The notes below the pieces were generated by a model. That model ran no database searches and was not told the DNA's origin. It saw only the letters and a list, made by a program, of their open reading frames with translations. A program made the position numbers and the translations under genes. Shown here piece after piece: positions 1-8,110 of a DNA stretch of 64,000 bases (position 1 is its first letter; each line of letters opens with the position of its first letter). The stretch comes from UBA1845 sp002338715 (GTDB lineage: Bacteria > Planctomycetota > Phycisphaerae > UBA1845), in assembly GCA_035344155.1 (NCBI GenBank), contig DAORAL010000029.1:1-64000 (forward strand), read 5' to 3'.

Positions 1-518
1 ACCGACGAACTGTCGCCGCAAAGCAAGCGATGGTTGCCAAGAATCCAAAGATCACCACGCTGCGTGATCGGTTCATCGGGAGGTTCGGGAATCGAATCGG
101 GATCGGTCAGACCTTCCTTGATCTCACCACCCAGCAGTTTGATCAGTTCGTCTTCGTCGAATCCAAGCAGCGACCAGTCGATCCCGGCGTGCTGAAGTTC
201 GGCCAACTCAATCGGTAGCAGGTCCATGTTCCAGCTTGCGAGTTCGCCGGATTTGTTGTCGGCGATGCGGTACGCCCGAATCTGCTCGGGCGTCAGGTCG
301 GTGGCCACATGCACCGGCACGTTCTCCAACTCCAGCTTGGTCGCGGCCTTCCAGCGCGTATGGCCACAGACAATCACGCCGTCGTTGTCCACCACGATGG
401 GCTGGCGGAAGCCGAACCGTTCAATCGACTCGGCCACCGCATCGACAGCCGCATCGTTCAGCCGCGGGTTGCGTTCGTAAGGCTTAATCTCGGCCAGTGG
501 CCGCATTGTGATTTTCAC
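1..518 (-). CDS. ParB-domain DNA methyltransferase, N-terminal part (cut by window edge)
   Basis: About 172 residues are visible. Residues 1-95 form a ParB/sulfiredoxin-like domain (MRPLAEIKPYERNPR start, nucleotide-binding GHTRWKAA loop, then LTPEQIRAYRIADNK). The chain then reaches GDLWILGNHRLLCGDS, the typical lead-in of the N4/N6 DNA methyltransferases that follow such ParB domains in phages; the catalytic domain lies outside the window. The start is GTG at 518, with GAGGAG eight bases upstream, and it overlaps the preceding small ORF by GTGA, implying translational coupling. An internal ATG at 506 is a weaker choice. Probable role is element DNA modification; that the methylase domain is intact is inference. 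Confidence 0.8.
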   Translation of the reverse strand, partial: MKITMRPLAEIKPYERNPRLNDAAVDAVAESIERFGFRQPIVVDNDGVIVCGHTRWKAATKLELENVPVHVATDLTPEQIRAYRIADNKSGELASWNMDLLPIELAELQHAGIDWSLLGFDEDELIKLLGGEIKEGLTDPDSIPEPPDEPITQRGDLWILGNHRLLCGDSSS

Positions 519-658
519 TCTTCAGTCTCCTCGTCATTGGTGCCACTATTCGAGTCGCATCTGCAGTGCACCGATTCGCACACCTGCATGCCGATGAAAA
601 ATCCGAGACTCATACAGCCGAGCGTAAACATCAGGCTTGCCACTACTTCAAAAAACAT
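515..658 (-). CDS. Small single-span membrane protein (47 aa)
   Basis: The ORF starts at ATG 658 with AGAGGAG upstream at good spacing and its TGA stop overlaps the GTG start of the ParB-methyltransferase (GTGA). The first about 25 residues are hydrophobic (FFEVVASLMFTLGCMSLGFF), giving one membrane segment, followed by a Cys-rich stretch (CESVHCRC) and an acidic tail. The family is not recognised. Coupling and a good ribosome binding site argue that it is real. A longer reading from 739 adds only Arg-rich sequence without a binding site. Confidence 0.55.
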   Translation of the reverse strand: MFFEVVASLMFTLGCMSLGFFIGMQVCESVHCRCDSNSGTNDEETEE

Positions 659-1253
659 CACAAGATCTCCTCTGTTGGGGGCCGCCTTCGGTCCCGTTTC
701 AAATCTCCGACGGAGCCGCGCCCCGTCTCGCAATTCCAATCAACGCCACACGGGCTACACGGTTCGCCTGTGTTGGGCCCGGGCAACGAGGGCGTTGTCC
801 TGGTACCGATCGCCACCACCGCGTCCCACGGGCGTCCAGTTCGCGCCGTGCGCCAACCCTGACCGTCGCACGTAACTCCCTGCGCCAAAACGCTTTGAGT
901 AAAACCGGACAGGTGCAACAAACTCGGTCTATCCTTGCGTTTGTTCCCGCGGGCCTCGGTTGAACGTAAGTGCTGGGAGTACCTAATCTTATGGCGCATG
1001 GCCGGGCTGTGAGTTGTCAGCGGATGCCGCGTGGCGCTCGTATGGTGGGGGTTGGCCGCCATGGCCATATGCGGGCCATCGCAGCGCAATCGAGAACTTC
1101 TTTCTTCTTTCACCCCCTCTCGCGCACATACGTGAGTACACATATATGACGTGCGCGGGGGTACGGGTGAAAGAGAGAAAGAAGAAGAGAAGTAGTCGTT
1201 TTTACTATATATATTACGCATAACTTCCTTCACCCTTGTTTCACCTTCTTTCC
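659..1253. other. About 595-bp stretch without a convincing gene
   Basis: It lies between the 3' end of the primase-helicase gene and the small membrane ORF. A 199-codon minus-strand frame crosses it but has no binding site, skewed composition and no family resemblance. The right part holds a long imperfect inverted repeat, an A+T-rich TATATATATTA tract (about 1207-1217) and short phased repeats, listed separately. I see nothing definite in 740-1080. Confidence 0.5.
1096..1193. repeat. Long imperfect inverted repeat
   Basis: The left arm (about 1096-1134, CTTTCTTCTTTCACCCCC then CGCGCACATACGT) pairs with the right arm (about 1149-1193, ACGTGCGCGGGGG then GGGTGAAAGAGAGAAAG). Arms of about 40 bases contain small insertions, and a short A+T-rich loop (ACACATATATG) separates them. 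No T-run follows, so it does not look like a simple terminator. It could be a cruciform or replication signal. Confidence 0.6.
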
Positions 1254-1265
1254 TCATCTTTCACC
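1228..1265. repeat. Phased TTTCACC short repeats
   Basis: Four related heptamers begin at 1228 (CTTCACC), 1239 (TTTCACC), 1249 (TTTCCTC) and 1259 (TTTCACC), i.e. 10-11 bp apart and on one helix face. A further copy is at 1108 and an inverted GGTGAAA at 1168, in the neighbouring inverted repeat. The last copies overlap the 3' end of the primase-helicase gene. The arrangement resembles iterons or a protein-binding array. Confidence 0.55.
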
Positions 1266-3671
1266 TGCCAATCGGTACGCCGTGCGTGTTCGACCTTCGG
1301 TTGCAGCGGACTCGATGGTGATGTCGCCACGCTGCACGAGCGTTTCGATCAAGTCACGGAAGCTCTTCGAGTCGATCTTCATGCGCTTGAGAAGGACGTG
1401 GTGGGGGAGTTCGTGATCCGGCGCCTTGCGAAGCTTTTGTATCAGCTTGAGACACTCGGCGTGGAACGGGTTGTCGGCGACGTGGCCGTACGCCATGAAG
1501 AGCATGCGACGCGTCTGGTGCATGACGAACCGCGTGGCCCACTCAGCAGCGGCGAGGCTGATGCACGGCGACTTGTGGTTCTCACTGATCGCGTAGAGCA
1601 GCGACAGTTTGCGCACCTGCTCGTTGACGCGACCCCACACCGTGGTGCCCACGTCATCATTACGCTGCTCTGCTGCGGCGTATTCGGCTTCGGCTTCCAG
1701 GCGGGTTGCAACGAGCACTTCCTTGGCTGCGTCGTCATGCTCGACGACTCGAGGGATCGGATGCCAGTTTTGCAGGTTGCCTTCACCGGGTTGGAATTCC
1801 GCCCACCAGCGTGCCGTCGTCAGCACACGGGGCGGCAGCTCGCGTATTGACGGCTCCTGACCGCTGGCCCGCGGACCGCTCTCCAGAATGATCATGCGGG
1901 CGAAGAACCCGTTGGTGAGCATGCGATCGGACAGCGCCTGATAGTAGTGATTGGGAATGGCCGTGCCGAAGATCACCAGACACGGCTGATCGATCACGCC
2001 CGGTGAACCCTTGCCCGCCTTGCGGCGCATGGGATAGACGCTGTTCGCCGACGAGTAGATCGTTAGCAGCGTGCTCATGATCGCTTCGTGGCGTGCATCC
2101 TTGGACCGGTTGATCGACTGGAGCATGCCGTCGATCTCGTCGGTTTGGAACAGCATCGCCGGATTCGTGAACAGGGCATCCTGGATGCCCTCTCCGGAGG
2201 CGAAGCGCTCACCGAGCCCGTCGGCCAGACCTGCTTCGTGAAGGATGCGGGTGTTGAGTTTGCGGGGCCAGTCCTTGCCCGCCGCTGAATGCGCCAGACC
2301 CAGCAGGTAGATGTTGGTGCGGTTATCCCCTGGATCACGTACCTTGCGACCGGCAAGGAAGGCCTGAAGCGCCACAGCGCCGCAGAACGCCATCACCCGA
2401 TTGGGATAGGGGGCAGTCGCGAGTCCATGGTCCATCACTTCGTTGACGAATCCGGGAATGCGCAGCAACTCGTCGGGTAGAGGACCGGGGTCGGTGGGTG
2501 CACTTCGTTCGTTGCGGTCGTCGTTGAGATCAGTGCTCACCGCACCGGGTATACGAAACCCTGACAGGTCGACACCGGTTTCGGCGTTAGCCAGCGGCAC
2601 GTAGTCAGGCTCAAGTGTTTTGCGCAGATCGTGCCAGGTGAACCCATCGCCGCGATTGTGCTTGTTGCAATACGCGAGTTTGCCATCGTCACCGACCAGC
2701 ACGGCAATGTCAGAGCCGCCGTTGGAGACGATCTCGGGATCGATGGGGCAGCGTTCGAGCAATAACAGTGTCTTGCTGCCATTGCGACGTTCGCCTTTGA
2801 CCTCGACGCCATGCGACTGAAGCCAACTGCGAACGCCTGTCGGTGTGCATTCCAAGCGCGCAGCATTCTTGCCCGTCGTGGGTGTGACCGTCGGCGCCAC
2901 TGCGTTCGTTGCGGCCACAAGCGAACGCAGCAGCGCTTCGGGCACGACTTCGATGTCCGCAGGAACATCGAGCAGTTCGGAGCGACGGTGGGGGCGGTCA
3001 GGCACACCTTCGATGCCGCGCAGATCATCACCCTTGCGCGCCATGGTGCCGATCACCTTGACGATTCGCGCTGGATTGTGCACTGAGCGATCGACTGCAA
3101 CCTGTTCGTCGCTGAACTGGTCGGCCAGCGCACCAAGCAGGGCTTTGATGAGACCGTCATCATCGACGGGCAAATCAATGCGATAGAGCAGGTGAAAACC
3201 GTTGCCCGACATCGCCTGAAGCGGTGGGGGCCAACCAAGGAAATCCAAATACTCGACGATCGCGGCAACGCGCTCGCGAGCCAATGCCAATTCGGCGTCG
3301 GTTGCGCTGACGCCCGCGGGGCGCAGGGGATCGACGTCGATAAGCAGCCAGCGCCGACAGGGAATATCCTTATCCTGCGAAGTTTCGCGGATGCGCGGCT
3401 TGATCCGATTGGCCGCCCGGGCAAGCAGGGCGGGTGACACCGGATTGAGCGTCAGGTAAATGCCCGGTGCGATCCCCGCTCGGTCGAGTTCCATGATCGA
3501 CGTCACCGCCGCATCGAGCGTGGCCCGCGTGAAGTATCCCGAACAAGTGTAGGCATAGCGAGCATTGCCTCGGTCGCGGCAATTGGGGGCGCGCACTTCA
3601 AACACATCACCGGGCTGATAGAGCAGCTCGAGGAAGCGACGAACATCGAATTGAGCATCTTTCGATTTCAG
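1254..3671 (-). CDS. Phage-type primase-helicase (AEP-like primase plus SF3/DUF3987-like ATPase)
   Basis: The protein is 783 aa from GTG 3605 or 805 aa from CTG 3671. The N-terminal half has AEP-primase features: EVRAPN strand, LLIDVDP acidic motif, SGNGFHLLYRIDLP, and HNPARIVKVIGT. The C-terminal half has a Walker A-like loop (GLAHSAAGKDW) and Walker B-like MLFQTDEIDGM, as in DUF3987/phage primase-helicases. Role: priming and unwinding at the element's origin. I chose CTG 3671 because the preceding helicase gene ends in GAGGAGGTG, an ideal binding site 7 nt upstream of CTG, the CTG overlaps that gene's TGA as CTGA, and the added residues (FLELLYQPGD) complete the usual N-terminal strand. GTG 3605 has no such site. 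Confidence 0.8.
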   Translation of the reverse strand: MKSKDAQFDVRRFLELLYQPGDVFEVRAPNCRDRGNARYAYTCSGYFTRATLDAAVTSIMELDRAGIAPGIYLTLNPVSPALLARAANRIKPRIRETSQDKDIPCRRWLLIDVDPLRPAGVSATDAELALARERVAAIVEYLDFLGWPPPLQAMSGNGFHLLYRIDLPVDDDGLIKALLGALADQFSDEQVAVDRSVHNPARIVKVIGTMARKGDDLRGIEGVPDRPHRRSELLDVPADIEVVPEALLRSLVAATNAVAPTVTPTTGKNAARLECTPTGVRSWLQSHGVEVKGERRNGSKTLLLLERCPIDPEIVSNGGSDIAVLVGDDGKLAYCNKHNRGDGFTWHDLRKTLEPDYVPLANAETGVDLSGFRIPGAVSTDLNDDRNERSAPTDPGPLPDELLRIPGFVNEVMDHGLATAPYPNRVMAFCGAVALQAFLAGRKVRDPGDNRTNIYLLGLAHSAAGKDWPRKLNTRILHEAGLADGLGERFASGEGIQDALFTNPAMLFQTDEIDGMLQSINRSKDARHEAIMSTLLTIYSSANSVYPMRRKAGKGSPGVIDQPCLVIFGTAIPNHYYQALSDRMLTNGFFARMIILESGPRASGQEPSIRELPPRVLTTARWWAEFQPGEGNLQNWHPIPRVVEHDDAAKEVLVATRLEAEAEYAAAEQRNDDVGTTVWGRVNEQVRKLSLLYAISENHKSPCISLAAAEWATRFVMHQTRRMLFMAYGHVADNPFHAECLKLIQKLRKAPDHELPHHVLLKRMKIDSKSFRDLIETLVQRGDITIESAATEGRTRTAYRLAGER

Positions 3672-5347
3672 AATGGCACCTCCTCGTCAGCTGAGTTGGT
3701 GGCATACCAGGGCTCATCGTTGTCGACTTCGGGAAGCGGCGGTTTGGGGCCAAGTTTGTAGCCAACCACACGATCGAATTTTTCGCCGGGCTTGCGTTCC
3801 ACTGTGATGGACAGCGCCGGCGCGATTGCCTTGGCTTCGGCAAGTTCCACAGCGCGCTCAGCGGTATCGGGAATGGGATCGTACGAATGTTGCCTCCACC
3901 AGGCTTCGGCTTTCTGACGAGCGAACCCATCGTGCTCGAAGCACACCCATTCGGACACGTATTCATTGAAGCCGATTTTGTACTCGACGCGGAACGTGCG
4001 CGGGGTGTCCGGTGTTGCGTCTCGTTTCTCGTGGACGGCGTAAAAGGTATCGAGGACTTCGCATTCGCTGCGTTTAACCTGATCGCTGAGAATGCCCTCG
4101 TCGGACGCGGTGGGATCGTGCCCGTTGCGATTGCGTTCGGGGAACACATGTCCGCAGTCGGGACAGATCGAATAACCCGCCGCAATCACCGCTCGACATT
4201 CGGGACATTCCTTCGCAGGTGCATCGCCATTGCTGGGCCTTGAGATGTCCGTGACACGAATGGCATCAACGGGACCATGGCGCAGCACGTTGCCGCCAAA
4301 GTCGAGCACCAGACAGTCGCTCTTTCCCGGGTGCAAGCGGAAGCCCCTGCCAACCATTTGATAATAGAGCCCCGGTGACAACGTCGGGCGAACTAGCGCG
4401 ACACAGTCGATATTGGTGGCGTCGAATCCGGTGGTCAGCACATTGACGTTGCACAGGTATTTGAGGTCGCCGGATTTGAAACGGTCCAGAATGGTGTCGC
4501 GTTCGGCGTTAGGTGTTTCACCGCACACGAAACCGCACTCAGCGCCGTGGTCGGTGTGAAGCACGTCAGCGATGTGTCGTCCATGGGCGACGCCGGAAGC
4601 GAAGATCAGCACGCTGTTGCGATCATCCGTGTACTCGATGATTTCGCGGCAGGCCGACAGGACCAAGTCCTGATTGTCCATCAAATCCTCGACTTCGCCG
4701 GCGATGTATTCGCCACCGCGCACGTGCAGCTTGTCGGTGTCGGGTTTGATCAAGCCGGCCTTGGTGCGCAGTTGGCACAGGTAGCCCTGCACAATCAGTT
4801 CACGCACGCCAACCTCGAAGCAGATTGCATTGAGGATGTTCTCGGGCGCGCAGATCGTGCCGCTTTTCATGCGGAAGGGTGTGGCAGTCAGCCCGATGAC
4901 GCGCACGTTGGGGTTGATCACCTTCATGTCGGTGAGGAATTGCCGATACATACCCTCGCCGTCAGGTGGGATAAGATGCGCTTCGTCAACGATGATCAGA
5001 TCGACCGCGTCAATGTCGCAGGCCTTTTGATAGACCGATTGGATGCCGGCGATGGTGACGGCGTAACCGAGGTCGCGACGCTTCAACCCTGCCGAGTAGA
5101 TGCCCACCGGCAGGTCGGGATCGACGACGTGGAGCTTCTCGGCCGCCTGGCCAAGCAGTTCCTTGACGTGGGCGAGAATCAGGACGCGACCATTCCACAA
5201 CTGCACAGCGTCTCGGCAAATGGTGGCCATCACCGGGGTTTTTCCGCCTGCGGTTGGGATGACCACGCAGGGATTGTCTTCACGCTCACGCAAATGGCGA
5301 TAGACGGTATCGACGGCTTCACGTTGATAGGGGCGCAGCGTCAACAT
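3668..5347 (-). CDS. SF2 DEAD/DEAH-box DNA helicase with C-terminal zinc ribbon
   Basis: The 559-aa protein starts MLTLRPYQREAVD. It has Walker A PTAGGKT (about 31-37), DEAH box VDEAH (about 120-124), motif III GLTATPFR, a C-terminal RecA domain with TTGFDATNID and motif VI QMVGRGFR, then a CPEC-x(n)-CPDC zinc ribbon near residue 405. It resembles phage and RadD/SSL2-like duplex translocases. The open frame extends to 5539, but the extra sequence is a shadow of the upstream small ORF. It overlaps that ORF by 29 bp and is coupled to the primase-helicase downstream, so all belong to one replication operon. Confidence 0.88.
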   Translation of the reverse strand: MLTLRPYQREAVDTVYRHLREREDNPCVVIPTAGGKTPVMATICRDAVQLWNGRVLILAHVKELLGQAAEKLHVVDPDLPVGIYSAGLKRRDLGYAVTIAGIQSVYQKACDIDAVDLIIVDEAHLIPPDGEGMYRQFLTDMKVINPNVRVIGLTATPFRMKSGTICAPENILNAICFEVGVRELIVQGYLCQLRTKAGLIKPDTDKLHVRGGEYIAGEVEDLMDNQDLVLSACREIIEYTDDRNSVLIFASGVAHGRHIADVLHTDHGAECGFVCGETPNAERDTILDRFKSGDLKYLCNVNVLTTGFDATNIDCVALVRPTLSPGLYYQMVGRGFRLHPGKSDCLVLDFGGNVLRHGPVDAIRVTDISRPSNGDAPAKECPECRAVIAAGYSICPDCGHVFPERNRNGHDPTASDEGILSDQVKRSECEVLDTFYAVHEKRDATPDTPRTFRVEYKIGFNEYVSEWVCFEHDGFARQKAEAWWRQHSYDPIPDTAERAVELAEAKAIAPALSITVERKPGEKFDRVVGYKLGPKPPLPEVDNDEPWYATNSADEEVPF

Positions 5348-5591
5348 CGGCGCCTCGCTTTCGACGGCGCGCCACATACCAGTCCATGACTTTTTGGTGG
5401 TCGCGGATCGGCTGGCTCGACGCGATGAGCGCCTTGCAGAAGCGAAGGGTACAGTCGAGTTCGTTCGCGTAGAGCTTGTCGTAATACACATGGAACGACC
5501 ACACCCGAAACCGTGCTTCGATCTCGGTCCACGGGACATCCGGCGTTGCCGGCGCGTCGTCGTGTGTCTCGACTTGTTGGTGATGGTTCAA
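5319..5591 (-). CDS. Small conserved-looking hypothetical protein (90 aa)
   Basis: The frame begins at TTG 5591, 14 bp after the DUF669 gene stop, with AGGTGA just upstream; two codons earlier lies an in-frame stop, so TTG is the only sensible start. The body (FRVWSFHVYYDKLYANEL, then CTLRFCKALIASSQPI) has natural amino acid composition with aromatic residues and looks like a folded domain. It overlaps the helicase start by 29 bp. Function unknown; its place in the replication operon suggests a helicase or recombination accessory. Confidence 0.6.
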   Translation of the reverse strand: MNHHQQVETHDDAPATPDVPWTEIEARFRVWSFHVYYDKLYANELDCTLRFCKALIASSQPIRDHQKVMDWYVARRRKRGADVDAAPLST

Positions 5592-5605
5592 CGGTCACCT
5601 GCATG

Positions 5606-6061
5606 TCAGCTGCGAGCCCATGGCGGCGTGCTGGACGGCACCTGTGCCGGTGCAGCAGCCGCGGTTTCCTTCTTCGCGTAACCTTTGATTTCGTTGGTCA
5701 GTTCACCGGTGTCGGGACGTTTCTTGAGCCGCACGTCGATGACCAGCGGAATGTTGTGCAACTCGAGGGAGTCTTTCGGCTGCATGACGCCGACCGCATG
5801 GCAGATCGCCGACAGTTCGGCGCGGGCGAGTTTTACGGCGGTGGCGTTCGAGTTCTCCAGATTGAGTCGCGCCCACTGGATGCGACCCTTGTGATCACCT
5901 TCGAGTAGTTGAAAAGTGAGCTGCAAGTATTGACCAGAACCGTTCTTGGTCGGTTTGAATTCCGATTCGGTAATCGCCGCGAGATACTTGCCCGCGGGAA
6001 TCGGCTCGAATGCGGCTGCCGGTTCGACCTGTTGCGCGTCAAAACCTTTTAGATTCGCCAT
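5606..6061 (-). CDS. DUF669 family phage single-strand DNA-binding protein
   Basis: The 151-aa sequence matches the DUF669 pattern throughout: ANLKGFDAQQVEP, FEPIPAGKYLAAITESE, GQYLQLTFQLLEGDHKGR, LARAELSAICHAVGV and NEIKGYAKKE, then an Ala/Pro tail ending in PPWARS. DUF669 proteins are encoded beside phage recombinases and helicases and are thought to bind ssDNA. AAGGAG sits 7 nt before ATG 6061, and the start overlaps the Sak4-like ATPase gene by 23 bp. Confidence 0.9.
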   Translation of the reverse strand: MANLKGFDAQQVEPAAAFEPIPAGKYLAAITESEFKPTKNGSGQYLQLTFQLLEGDHKGRIQWARLNLENSNATAVKLARAELSAICHAVGVMQPKDSLELHNIPLVIDVRLKKRPDTGELTNEIKGYAKKETAAAAPAQVPSSTPPWARS

Positions 6062-6842
6062 TGGATTGCTCCTTGTTTGTTGAGTTTGGATTGGTCATTG
6101 CTGTCATCAGCGCGTGCCAAGACAGCGGAAGTTCAGCGGGAAGTGAAAATCGGTTTTTGGCGACGCATGCGGGACTGCCGACGGTACGCAGGATGCGTTC
6201 GCCGCCATCCTTGCCCAGGCCGGCTGCGATCGTGCGGTCCCGGCCAAAACCGGCATCCTCCGTGCGGGTGATGATCTTCCGAGTGGCGAACAAAACTGCG
6301 TCGACCCATTCGCTCACTAACGCGTTGGCGTGCTTGTGTAAGCGGGGCGAATAGCGGTCGTAAGCGGGGTGATCAGGATCTTCGAATCGCTCCACCTTGG
6401 CGTGCGCTAGGAGGATCACGCACATGCCGCGCTGAATGCGCAAAGCGTTGAGCAGGTCGAGAATCTTGCGCCAGTAGTCAAGGGCGTGTGTATAGCCCTT
6501 AGCGTAGCCGCCATCGACTTTTTCGATCGACGTAACCGCAAACTGGTCGCAAAGTGCGTCCCAAATCAGTCGCTCAAGCCAGTCCAGGCTGTCGATCACG
6601 ACGGATTGATATTCGTGCGACTCGGTTAGCAGTGTGCGCAACGCTGCTTCGACCTCGGTGAGCTTCTTTGCTAATGGAAACGACGAGCAGTCGATCTGAT
6701 CCAGGCCGTCCTCGGTAGGCACGAAAATCGGTCGCGGTGCCTGCGCGGCGGTTGAAGACTTGCCGACGCCTTCGGATCCGTAGATCAAAAATCGCGGCGG
6801 TGTAGAGCGGGGGCCTTTATGTACGTGTGTTAGCAGGGACAT
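6039..6842 (-). CDS. Sak4-like AAA/RecA-fold phage ATPase
   Basis: The 267-aa protein has Walker A GSEGVGKSS near residue 23, a Walker B-like SVVIDSLDWLE near residue 80-90, and a later VILLAHAKVERFEDP segment. This layout is the phage nucleotide-binding protein family that includes the single-strand annealing protein Sak4. It would work with the adjacent DUF669 ssDNA-binding protein in recombination-dependent replication. The binding site GAGGAG is about 11 nt before ATG 6842. Confidence 0.85.
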   Translation of the reverse strand: MSLLTHVHKGPRSTPPRFLIYGSEGVGKSSTAAQAPRPIFVPTEDGLDQIDCSSFPLAKKLTEVEAALRTLLTESHEYQSVVIDSLDWLERLIWDALCDQFAVTSIEKVDGGYAKGYTHALDYWRKILDLLNALRIQRGMCVILLAHAKVERFEDPDHPAYDRYSPRLHKHANALVSEWVDAVLFATRKIITRTEDAGFGRDRTIAAGLGKDGGERILRTVGSPACVAKNRFSLPAELPLSWHALMTAMTNPNSTNKEQSNGESKRF

Positions 6843-7018
6843 CGCGTCTGATGCTCCTCATCGATTGAATCAGTTGATAAGTTGTTGCTTTGGAAATCAG
6901 GCGAATTGCCTTGGCCGCAGCGTATGTTCCTCTACTCATTACTTACGCAATCGTTGGGAACGTTGTCGGAAAACTTTTGCTTTTTCTGCGCTCACTTTTC
7001 CTTGGAGTGGTCATCAGC

Positions 7019-7594
7019 TCATAGGTATTCAGCCAATCCCATCTCTTCGAAATGTTTCCTGATCTCGCAAATGCGCGCCGCCACTTGGTATCGCGACATG
7101 TGCAACATGCGTACGATTTCGAAGCGCGTCATCACCATGAGCAGTGCACAGTAAGCCCGCAGTTCATCTGTCATCTGGTCCATTGCGAATTCCAGATCGT
7201 GGCGAATGTCTGCTAAGTCCTCGTGATGAGTAGGCGTTGGTAATCGGAAGTCGACCGCTGTTTGAAAACTTTCACCTTCAACACCGTCGAAGCTGACGCA
7301 TTGCCCCGGATTCCGTTTACGGGCATAGCGCTTCCTCAGTAGAGAGACTGCTGCGCGTCGCATGATCGAATTCAGGAATGTGTTGTCGCTGCTCTTATTA
7401 CCGTCAAACTTCGGCCACACTCGAACCACATGAAGCAGGAGGTCGCCTGCGAAGTCGTCGATTTCATTCCGCAGGATCGCTCCGCGCCGATAAAGTTGAC
7501 GTGCGGTCCGCAGGGCGATCTCCATCGCCTTGACCCCGTCGAGGACTGGCGTAGTGGATTCCTGGTGTCTCGTGTTCGGGGGCTGTGAATTCAT
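7019..7594 (-). CDS. RNA polymerase sigma-factor-like protein
   Basis: The 191-aa protein has a region 2-like segment (LRNEIDDFAGDLLLHVVRVWPKFD, shown in part, then FLNSIMRRAAVSLLRKRYARKR) and a C-terminal four-helix/HTH-like part (FEIVRMLHMSRYQVAARICEI). This resembles divergent ECF-type sigma factors of phages and mobile elements. It starts at ATG 7594, overlapping the previous gene by ATGA. If functional it could direct element transcription. Assignment as a true sigma factor is moderate, because the DNA-contact residues are divergent. Confidence 0.6.
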   Translation of the reverse strand: MNSQPPNTRHQESTTPVLDGVKAMEIALRTARQLYRRGAILRNEIDDFAGDLLLHVVRVWPKFDGNKSSDNTFLNSIMRRAAVSLLRKRYARKRNPGQCVSFDGVEGESFQTAVDFRLPTPTHHEDLADIRHDLEFAMDQMTDELRAYCALLMVMTRFEIVRMLHMSRYQVAARICEIRKHFEEMGLAEYL

Positions 7595-7926
7595 GCTTTG
7601 CCGCCTTCGTGTTTGTGTGTGAACGTTGTGATCAGGCGGAATGGCAGGCCGTGGCGAATTTCGATGGCATCGACAATGCCGTCACCGATTGCAGCGAATT
7701 CGTCGAAAAGCTCACGAATTTCAGACTTTAGGGAGCAGGTTGGTGGGATTGGCCGGTGTGGCGGACTGCCGATTACGCCCAGTTTTCGCTCACGACGAAA
7801 CCGAGTTGTGGCATCGAGTATGGGCTCCCCATCGCGCACGACGAGGTTTTCGATACGCCCGAATGCAAGGCGACGCATGGCTTCGACGAGCCTCCGTCGG
7901 GCTGGTGTTAGATTCTTGCTGATCAC
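7591..7926 (-). CDS. Hypothetical protein (111 aa) coupled to the sigma-like gene
   Basis: GTG start at 7926 is preceded by GGAGG at 7-nt spacing. The N-terminus (TPARRRLVEAMRRLAFGRIE) is basic and helical, followed by a short beta-like stretch and a C-terminal HGLPFRLITTFTHKHEGG segment. I do not recognise the family. It ends in ATGA shared with the sigma-like gene, so the two are translated together and may be a regulator pair. Confidence 0.6.
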   Translation of the reverse strand: MISKNLTPARRRLVEAMRRLAFGRIENLVVRDGEPILDATTRFRRERKLGVIGSPPHRPIPPTCSLKSEIRELFDEFAAIGDGIVDAIEIRHGLPFRLITTFTHKHEGGKA

Positions 7927-8110
7927 TGAACTGCCTCCAAAATATGCGTCGCTCAGACAATTTCTGAGCGAGCAACGAAGGCAGCATTGGAACTAAGAAC
8001 GGAAGGGGGTTGCAGGTCACTTCGACTGGGAGAACGGTCAGTTTTGGGGTGAAATGGCCGCTTAACGAGAGGTGTAGCGGGCGAGTTGGAAACTTCGAAA
8101 AAATCTCCGG

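Noticed and set aside
658..1257. 199-codon minus-strand frame
   Set aside because: No binding site, repetitive His/Arg/Thr composition, and it crosses the inverted repeat; not credible.
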